DNA from: Sphingomonadales bacterium UBA6157
GTDB lineage: Bacteria; Pseudomonadota; Alphaproteobacteria; Sphingomonadales; Sphingomonadaceae
Assembly: GCA_002423025.1 (NCBI GenBank)
Contig: DIUN01000048.1
Span: 189,489-217,043, forward strand
DNA length: 27,555 nt
Reading direction: 5' to 3'
The position numbers and the translations under genes were made by a program. Below are positions 22,068-27,555 of the stretch, one piece after another (position 1 is the first letter of the stretch; the number at the start of each line of letters is the position of its first letter). The notes below the pieces were generated by a model. The model was not told the origin of the DNA and searched no databases. It saw nothing but the letters and a program-made list of their open reading frames with translations.

Positions 22068-24713
22068 ATGATTTCCAGCAACGACATCCGCCGCAGCTTC
22101 CTCGATCATTTCGGCAGGGCCGGGCACCGCATCGTGCCCTCGGCGCCGCTGGTGCCGCAGAATGATCCGACGCTGATGTTCGTCAACGCCGGCATGGTGC
22201 CGTTCAAGAACGTCTTCACCGGCCTTGAGACGCGGCCCTACACCACCGCGGCCTCCTCGCAGAAGTGCGTTCGCGCCGGCGGCAAGCACAATGATCTCGA
22301 CAATGTCGGCTATACGGCTCGCCACCATACCTTCTTTGAAATGCTGGGGAATTTCAGCTTCGGCGATTATTTCAAGGAAACTGCCATCGAGCATGCCTGG
22401 AGCCTGCTCACCAAGGAATGGGGCCTTGATCCGAACAAGCTGACGGTGACGGTCTACCATACCGATGACGAGGCCGCCGCGCTGTGGCGCAAGATCGCCG
22501 GCCTGCCCGAGAGCCGCATCATCCGCATCGCCACCAATGACAATTTCTGGTCGATGGGGGAAACCGGCCCCTGCGGCCCATGCTCCGAGATCTTCTATGA
22601 TCATGGTGACCATATCTTCGGTGGCCCGCCGGGCAGCCCGGACGAGGATGGCGACCGCTTCGTCGAGATCTGGAACCTGGTGTTCATGCAATATGAGCAG
22701 GTGGACGCCGCCACCCGGCTCGATCTGCCACGCCCCAGCATCGATACCGGCATGGGCCTGGAGCGCATCGCCGCCGTGCTGCAGGGCGTGCACGACAATT
22801 ACGATACGGACGTCTTCAAGACGCTGATTGCCGCCAGCGAGGACCGCACCCGCCCGGCCGATGGCGCAGAGGCCCGCGCCTCGCATCGGATCATCGCCGA
22901 TCACCTGCGTTCCAGTGGCTTCCTGGTGGCCGATGGCGTGCTGCCGGCCAATGAGGGCCGCGGCTATGTGCTGCGCCGGATCATGCGCCGCGCCATGCGC
23001 CATGCGCACCTGCTCGGTTCCCCGGAGCCGCTGCTGCATCAGCTGGTGCCGGCGCTGGTGAGCACCATGGGCGCTGCCTATCCGGAACTCGTGCGCGCCC
23101 AGCCGCTGATCGAGGAGACGCTCAAGCTGGAGGAAACCCGCTTCCGCCAGACGCTGGAGCGCGGCCTTGGCCTGCTTGATGAAGCCACCGGCAAGCTGGC
23201 GCCCGGTGCGACGCTGCCCGGCGCCGTGGCCTTCAAGCTCTATGATACCTTCGGTTTCCCCTATGATCTGACCGAGGATGCGCTGCGGGCGCAGGGCCGC
23301 GGCGTCGATCGCGCCGGCTTTGATGTGGCCATGGCCGAGCAGAAGCGTGCGGCGCGCGCGGCCTGGACGGGCTCGGGCGCCCGCGCCTCCGAGACGGTCT
23401 GGTTCGATATCGCCGAAGCCTCCGGCGCCACCGAGTTCATCGGCTATACCGGCCTTGCCGCACAGGGCCAGGTCGTGGCGCTGGTGAAGGATGGCGTGCA
23501 GGTCCAGCGGGCCGAGGCTGGCGACAAGATCGACATTATCACCAACCAGACGCCGTTTTATGGCGAATCGGGTGGCCAGGCCGGCGATTGCGGCTTGATT
23601 GCCGGCGATGCTGGGCTGCGCGTGACCGTGGCGGATACCTCAAAGCCGCTGGGCAAGCTCATCGTCCATCACGGCACGATCGAAAGCGGCGCGCTCGCCG
23701 TGGGTGACACCGTGGCGCTGGCCGTGGACGGCGTGCGCCGCGCCCAACTGCGCGCCAACCACAGCGCCACGCACCTGTTGCACGCGGCGCTGCGCAGCCG
23801 GCTCGGTGGCCATGTTACGCAAAAGGGCTCGCTTGTCGCAGCGGACCGCCTGCGCTTCGATTTCAGCCAGCCGCGGGCGCTGACAGCCGAGGACATTGCG
23901 GCGGTGGAAGCCGAAGTGAACGCCCAGATCCGCGGCAACCGCCCGGTGGTGACGCGGCTGATGACGCCGGATGCGGCGATCGAGGCTGGCGCGCTGGCGC
24001 TTTTCGGGGAGAAATATGGCGAGGAAGTCCGTGTGCTCAGCATGGGCGGTAGCGAGGAAGCGAATTATTCCACCGAGCTGTGCGGCGGCACCCATGTGAG
24101 CGCGCTGGGCGATATTGCGCTGTTCAAGATCACCGGGGAATCGGCGGTGGCCAGCGGCGTGCGCCGCATCGAGGCGCTCACCGGCGAGGCAGCGCGGCTG
24201 CATCTGGCGGAGCAGGAAGCCCGGCTGAAGGCCGCCGCCGCGACGCTTAAGGTGCGCCCGGACGAGGTTGCGGCGCGCGTGGAGATGCTGACCGAGGAGC
24301 GCAAGCGGCTCGAACGGGAACTGGCTGAGGCCAAAAAGGCGCTGGCGCTGGCCGGCCCGGCGACGGGTGGCGGGGCCGCGGCACCGGAGAGCGTTGGCGG
24401 CGCCGGCTTCATCGGCCAGGTGCTCGATGGGCTGGATGCCAAGAACCTGCGCGGGCTGGTGGACGAAGCCAAGAAGACACTGGGCTCAGGCGTTGCGGTG
24501 CTGGTGGCGGTGAACGAAGGCCGCGCCTCCGTGGCCGTGGGCGTGACGGACGATCTGCTGGGTAGCCGCTCGGCGGTTGATCTCGTGCGCATCGCCTCGG
24601 CAGCGCTCGGCGGGCAGGGCGGCGGCGGCCGGCCGGACTTTGCCCAGGCCGGTGGGCCGGATGGCGCCAAGGCGGCAGAGGCTGTTGCGGCGGTGAAGGC
24701 TGCGCTGGGCTGA
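22068..24713 (+). CDS. alaS: Alanyl-tRNA synthetase
   Basis: Class II synthetase charging tRNA-Ala and editing Ser/Gly mischarging. The 881 residues have the N-terminal NDIRRSFLDHFGRAGHRIVP, motif 1 region DPTLMFVNAGMVPFKNVFTG, and motif 2 region YTARHHTFFEMLGNFSFGDY. Further along are the catalytic segment NDNFWSMGETGPCGPCSEIF and WNLVFMQYEQ, and the editing domain has all four zinc ligands: H565 and H569 in NHSATHLLHAAL, C672 and H676 in ELCGGTHVS. A coiled coil and the glycine-rich C-Ala domain (GGQGGGGRPDFAQAGG) close the protein. ATG 22068 (MISSNDIRR) is preferred over GTG 22062, which would add two residues; neither has a clear Shine-Dalgarno. A 9-bp hairpin precedes it. Confidence 0.97.
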   Translation: MISSNDIRRSFLDHFGRAGHRIVPSAPLVPQNDPTLMFVNAGMVPFKNVFTGLETRPYTTAASSQKCVRAGGKHNDLDNVGYTARHHTFFEMLGNFSFGDYFKETAIEHAWSLLTKEWGLDPNKLTVTVYHTDDEAAALWRKIAGLPESRIIRIATNDNFWSMGETGPCGPCSEIFYDHGDHIFGGPPGSPDEDGDRFVEIWNLVFMQYEQVDAATRLDLPRPSIDTGMGLERIAAVLQGVHDNYDTDVFKTLIAASEDRTRPADGAEARASHRIIADHLRSSGFLVADGVLPANEGRGYVLRRIMRRAMRHAHLLGSPEPLLHQLVPALVSTMGAAYPELVRAQPLIEETLKLEETRFRQTLERGLGLLDEATGKLAPGATLPGAVAFKLYDTFGFPYDLTEDALRAQGRGVDRAGFDVAMAEQKRAARAAWTGSGARASETVWFDIAEASGATEFIGYTGLAAQGQVVALVKDGVQVQRAEAGDKIDIITNQTPFYGESGGQAGDCGLIAGDAGLRVTVADTSKPLGKLIVHHGTIESGALAVGDTVALAVDGVRRAQLRANHSATHLLHAALRSRLGGHVTQKGSLVAADRLRFDFSQPRALTAEDIAAVEAEVNAQIRGNRPVVTRLMTPDAAIEAGALALFGEKYGEEVRVLSMGGSEEANYSTELCGGTHVSALGDIALFKITGESAVASGVRRIEALTGEAARLHLAEQEARLKAAAATLKVRPDEVAARVEMLTEERKRLERELAEAKKALALAGPATGGGAAAPESVGGAGFIGQVLDGLDAKNLRGLVDEAKKTLGSGVAVLVAVNEGRASVAVGVTDDLLGSRSAVDLVRIASAALGGQGGGGRPDFAQAGGPDGAKAAEAVAAVKAALG

Positions 24714-24717
24714 ACCC

Positions 24718-24761
24718 CAGCCCGTCAGGCTCAGCCCCCGTCAGGCCCAGCCCGTCAGGCC
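24718..24761. repeat. Three tandem direct repeats at the alaS/antiporter junction
   Basis: Three head-to-tail copies of CAGCCCGTCAGGC(C/T), the middle one with two extra C's, fill the 41-base gap between the convergent stops and run through the antiporter stop codon. On the minus strand each unit reads GCCTGACGGG..., so the TGA of the antiporter is itself part of the repeat. Probably slippage-derived; no function can be assigned. Confidence 0.75.
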
Positions 24762-26509
24762 TTGCGCGTTCGGGTGGCGCGCGGCTTGGGGCGTTGCGGC
24801 CCGCCGGTCTGGATCTTGCCGCGCAGTTCTGCGCGCTTTTCATGGATGGAGGCGATCACCGGCCCCATCGGCACACCGAGATCGACCAGCACGGCTTCGG
24901 CGAGTTGCAGCGATGATTCGACGGTTTCCGGCACGGCATCGGTGACGCCGAGGCGGTAAAGCGCCGTGGCATGCTCGGCATCACGGGCGCGGGCCACCAC
25001 GCACAGGCCCGGGTGACGATCCCGGATAAGGCGGACCAGCGTATCGAGGCTCTGCGGCGCATCGATGGTGAGCACCACGGCGCGCGCGGTCTCCAGGCCC
25101 AGCGCATCGAGCAGTTCGGGGCGACGGGCATCGCCATAAATCACTGATTTTCCGGCGCGGCGCAGGCGATTGACCTCGTCCGGATCGCTGTCCACCGCCA
25201 GATAGGGCTGGCCGTGGGTGGTGAGCATGGCGGCGACCAGACGACCGACGCGGCCAAAACCGATGATGATGGTGCGGCCGGCGGGGATGGCTTCAGCCTC
25301 GGCGGGGCTGGCACGATCAGGGCCGAAGCTGCTTTCCAGCCGTTGGCCGATGAGCCCGAGAATCGGCACGATGGCGAGCGAGAAGCCGATGATGAGCAGC
25401 GCGATGTCTGCCGCCTCGCCAGCGATGAGCCCCGCTGTCGTAGCAGCGCCGAACAGGATGAGGCTGGTCTCTGAAGGCCCGGCGAGCAGCAGTGATACAT
25501 GGGCGGCGACGCCGGTGCTGCGGCCGGTGCGGCGAAGCAGTGCGAACAGCACGCCGGCCTTGAGGGTGCATACCGCGATCACGCCGCCGATGACGAGCAG
25601 CGGGCTGCTGACCACGGCGGCAAGATCGAGCCGCATGCCGACCCAGATCAGGAACACGCCGAGCAGCAGGCCCTGGAAGGGGGCAATGGTCGCTTCGATC
25701 TGGCGGCGATATTCGGTTTCGGCCAGCATGATGCCGGCAACGAGCGTGCCAACGGCGGGGGAGAGGCCGACGGCGGCCGCGATGCCACCATTGGCGATGA
25801 GGGCGACGAGCGCGGCGGCGAGGAACAGCTCGGGCCGCCGGGTGCGCGCCGCCTGCAGGAACAGCGGCGGCAGCAGCAGCCGCGCCCCGACAACAATGGC
25901 GAGAATGGCGAGGGCGCTGACAGCGAGGCTGGCGAAAAAGCCGCCTGGGGCGGCGCCGGCGTTGAACAGCAGCAGCACCGGCGCGATGGCGATATCCTGA
26001 AACAGCAGGATGCCGAAGGCGGTGCGGCCGGCCTGGCTGCCGAGCTTGCCGGAGGCGCTGAGCATCTGCAGGCCGACGGCGGTGGAGGAAAGCGAAAGCG
26101 CCAGCGCCAGTGCGATGGTGCTGCCGGCGCTGAGCGCCAGAGGCAGGAGCAAAAGGCCGAGAACGATGCTGGAGAGGGCAAGCTGCGCCGAGCCGAGGCC
26201 GAAGACGATGCGGCGCATGGTGCGGATACGCTCGGCGGAAAGCTCCAGCCCCAGCGCGAAGAGCAGGAGCGCGATGCCCATTTCCGCCAGCGGGAACAGC
26301 GCCGCGGCGTTGGAGATGGTGAGCGCCTGCAGCGCCGGCAGCAGGGGAACGAGTGCGCCGACGCCGAACGGGCCGACAGCAATGCCGACGAGGATGAAAC
26401 CGATGACCGGCGAGATGCGCAGCGCGGTAAAGGCCGGAATGACCAGGCCGGCGGCGCCGAGCACCACCGCCATATCCTGAAAGTTTACCGATTCGAGTGC
26501 CGGAGCCAT
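24755..26509 (-). CDS. Kef-type monovalent cation:proton antiporter (CPA2) with RCK/TrkA-N domain
   Basis: Inner-membrane K+/H+ (or Na+/H+) antiporter of the KefB/KefC/YbaL group, 584 residues. Twelve or so hydrophobic segments occupy about residues 1-395 (e.g. MAVVLGAAGLVIPAFTAL, ISPVIGFILVGIAVGPFGV, PLAEMGIALLLFALGLELS). The conserved antiporter stretch GLSPAVGTLVAGIMLAETEY and FQGLLLGVFLIWVGMRLDLA are present. A cytosolic RCK_N domain (about 410-525) has the dinucleotide-binding IIIGFGRVGRLVA, AVDSDP and VIYGDARRPELLDALGL. The HALESDIE loop of E. coli KefC reads RQIEATIA here, so glutathione-type gating is uncertain. The tail is basic (PKPRATRTRKA). It reads away from icd, 108 bases downstream of it, and converges on alaS. 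Confidence 0.9.
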   Translation of the reverse strand: MAPALESVNFQDMAVVLGAAGLVIPAFTALRISPVIGFILVGIAVGPFGVGALVPLLPALQALTISNAAALFPLAEMGIALLLFALGLELSAERIRTMRRIVFGLGSAQLALSSIVLGLLLLPLALSAGSTIALALALSLSSTAVGLQMLSASGKLGSQAGRTAFGILLFQDIAIAPVLLLFNAGAAPGGFFASLAVSALAILAIVVGARLLLPPLFLQAARTRRPELFLAAALVALIANGGIAAAVGLSPAVGTLVAGIMLAETEYRRQIEATIAPFQGLLLGVFLIWVGMRLDLAAVVSSPLLVIGGVIAVCTLKAGVLFALLRRTGRSTGVAAHVSLLLAGPSETSLILFGAATTAGLIAGEAADIALLIIGFSLAIVPILGLIGQRLESSFGPDRASPAEAEAIPAGRTIIIGFGRVGRLVAAMLTTHGQPYLAVDSDPDEVNRLRRAGKSVIYGDARRPELLDALGLETARAVVLTIDAPQSLDTLVRLIRDRHPGLCVVARARDAEHATALYRLGVTDAVPETVESSLQLAEAVLVDLGVPMGPVIASIHEKRAELRGKIQTGGPQRPKPRATRTRKA

Positions 26510-26543
26510 GCAGCCAAGGTGGCAGGTTCTCGGCCGTGCGTCA

Positions 26544-26564
26544 GGCTTTTGTAAGGGAAAAGCC
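26544..26564. repeat. Small hairpin between icd and the antiporter gene
   Basis: GGCTTTT and AAAAGCC form a perfect 7-bp stem with a 7-base loop, 35 bases upstream of the antiporter ATG. It lies in the leader if transcription starts between the genes, or is a second stem downstream of the icd hairpin if transcription reads through. It is less GC-rich than the surrounding DNA, which makes it stand out. Confidence 0.4.
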
Positions 26565-26574
26565 CGGATATTCA

Positions 26575-26612
26575 GGCCGCCGCGCGATGGGTCTGGCCAT
26601 CGCGCGGCGGCC
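26575..26612 (-). terminator. Strong stem-loop just after icd
   Basis: A perfect 16-bp stem (26575-26590 with 26597-26612, arms beginning GGCCGCCGCGCG and CCATCGCGCG) closes a 6-base loop, 5 bases past the icd TAA. On the minus strand it is followed by TGAATATCC rather than a T-run, so termination may be rho-dependent or the stem may protect the icd mRNA 3' end. Confidence 0.65.
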
Positions 26613-26617
26613 GGGTG

Positions 26618-27555
26618 TTACTTGACGGCGCCCGAGGAGATCGCCTTGTCGAGGTTGCTGCGGACAGCCTCGAAGAACTTCTCGGTGGTCATCCAGGGCT
26701 GATCGGGGCCGATGAGCAGGGCGAGATCCTTGGTCATCGCGCCCGATTCGACCGTCTCGACGCAGACACGCTCGAGCGTTTCGGCAAAGGCGGTGACAGC
26801 CGGGGTGCCATCGAGCTTGCCGCGATGCTTGAGGCCGCCGGTCCAGGCGAAGATCGAGGCGATCGGGTTGGTGCTGGTCGGCTTGCCTTCCTGATGCATG
26901 CGATAGTGGCGCGTGACGGTGCCGTGCGCCGCTTCTGCTTCCACCGTCTGGCCATCTGGCGTCATCAGGATCGAGGTCATCAGGCCGAGCGAACCGAAGC
27001 CCTGGGCGACCATGTCGGACTGGACATCGCCATCGTAGTTCTTGCAGGCCCAGATGAAGTTGCCGGACCATTTGAGCGCGCTGGCAACGAGATCATCAAT
27101 CAGGCGATGCTCATACACGATGCCAGCTTTGCGGTATTGTGCCTTGAAATCGCTGTCATAAACTTCCTGGAACAGATCCTTGAAGCGGCCATCATAGGCC
27201 TTGAGGATGGTGTTCTTGGTGGAAAGATAGACCGGCCATTTCCGCACCAGGCCGTAGTTGAGGCAGGCGCGGGCGAAATCGCGGATGGAATCGTCGAGGT
27301 TGTACATGCCCATGGCGACGCCCGAGCTCGGGTAATCGAACACTTCATGCTCGATCGCTTCGCCGCCATCCTGCGGCTCCCAGCGCATGATGAGCTTGCC
27401 CGGGCCGGGCACGCGGAAATCGGTGGCGCGATACTGGTCACCAAAGGCGTGGCGGCCGATGACGATCGGGTTGGTCCAGCCCGGCACGAGGCGCGGCACG
27501 GACTTGATGACGATAGGCTCGCGGAAGACAACGCCGCCGAGGATGTTGCGGATGG
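26618..27555 (-). CDS. icd: NADP-dependent isocitrate dehydrogenase, 5'-truncated by window edge
   Basis: Oxidatively decarboxylates isocitrate to 2-oxoglutarate in the TCA cycle, making NADPH. The reading frame is open from the right edge, where it reads IRNILGGVVFREPIVIK, to TAA at 26618: about 312 codons of an expected roughly 405. Visible are PRLVPGWTNPIVIGRHAFGD, QYRATDF, YNLDDSIRDFARACLNYGL, NTILKAYDGRFKDLFQEVY and YEHRLIDDLVASALKWSG. CKNYDGDVQSDMVAQGFGSL holds metal-binding Asp residues, and the NADP-site region EAAHGTVTRHYR and TNPIASIFAWTGGL follow. This is the eukaryote-like homodimeric type common in alphaproteobacteria, not the E. coli type. The GTG at 27499 is an internal Val codon, not the start. 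A strong hairpin follows the stop. Confidence 0.96.
   Translation of the reverse strand, partial: IRNILGGVVFREPIVIKSVPRLVPGWTNPIVIGRHAFGDQYRATDFRVPGPGKLIMRWEPQDGGEAIEHEVFDYPSSGVAMGMYNLDDSIRDFARACLNYGLVRKWPVYLSTKNTILKAYDGRFKDLFQEVYDSDFKAQYRKAGIVYEHRLIDDLVASALKWSGNFIWACKNYDGDVQSDMVAQGFGSLGLMTSILMTPDGQTVEAEAAHGTVTRHYRMHQEGKPTSTNPIASIFAWTGGLKHRGKLDGTPAVTAFAETLERVCVETVESGAMTKDLALLIGPDQPWMTTEKFFEAVRSNLDKAISSGAVK

Noticed and set aside
24718..24761. Possible CRISPR remnant
   Set aside because: The three units are directly adjacent with no spacers and no cas genes nearby.
1..27555. Defence island, prophage, integron or biosynthetic cluster
   Set aside because: Every long frame with recognisable motifs belongs to a core or common family, and no integrase, transposase or toxin-antitoxin signature was seen on either strand.

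Overview
The window is a GC-rich, densely coded piece of bacterial chromosome with 20 protein genes. Family content and gene order point to an alphaproteobacterium, most likely Sphingomonadales (inference): purN-purM-DUF2066-AI-2E permease-hdaA-ppk1-ppx on one side and smpB-cckA-recA-alaS-icd on the other. Other signs are a LexA box of the alphaproteobacterial form GTTC-N7-GTTC before recA and a CckA-type hybrid kinase. I see no IS element, integrase, prophage gene, CRISPR array, tRNA or rRNA. No gene-free stretch exceeds 300 bases; the longest gaps are about 80-135 bases.

Left part (1-9721). The 3'-truncated purN and purM (both minus, overlapping) make purines. Divergent from them is a tightly packed plus-strand run: a secreted DUF2066 protein, an AI-2E family permease and hdaA (regulatory inactivation of DnaA), joined by 4-base stop/start overlaps. 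ppk1 (polyphosphate synthesis) and ppx (polyphosphate/pppGpp hydrolysis) follow. rnd (RNase D) converges on ppx with a 6-base gap.

Middle part (9722-16795). aspS is divergent from rnd and overlaps ppk2 by one base, so three polyphosphate enzymes lie within about 7.7 kb. A large periplasmic lytic transglycosylase (minus) converges on ppk2 and is divergent from dapA (lysine/diaminopimelate synthesis, hence peptidoglycan). dapA is followed by smpB (trans-translation) and a cytoplasmic sulfite-oxidase-fold molybdoenzyme whose start overlaps the smpB stop.

Right part (16796-27555). A CckA-like hybrid histidine kinase without visible membrane segments precedes recA, which has its own LexA box and a strong intrinsic terminator. 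Then come a pyridine-nucleotide-disulfide oxidoreductase lacking the usual catalytic His, a SAM methyltransferase, and alaS. A Kef-type cation/proton antiporter and the 5'-truncated icd (isocitrate dehydrogenase) lie on the minus strand.

This is mostly core housekeeping, and I found no convincing undescribed multi-gene system. The points worth a second look are the polyphosphate cluster with a ppk2 coupled to aspS, the apparently soluble CckA, the orphan disulfide reductase, a shared divergent rnd/aspS promoter with a possibly leaderless rnd mRNA, and several strong hairpins or repeats at gene ends.
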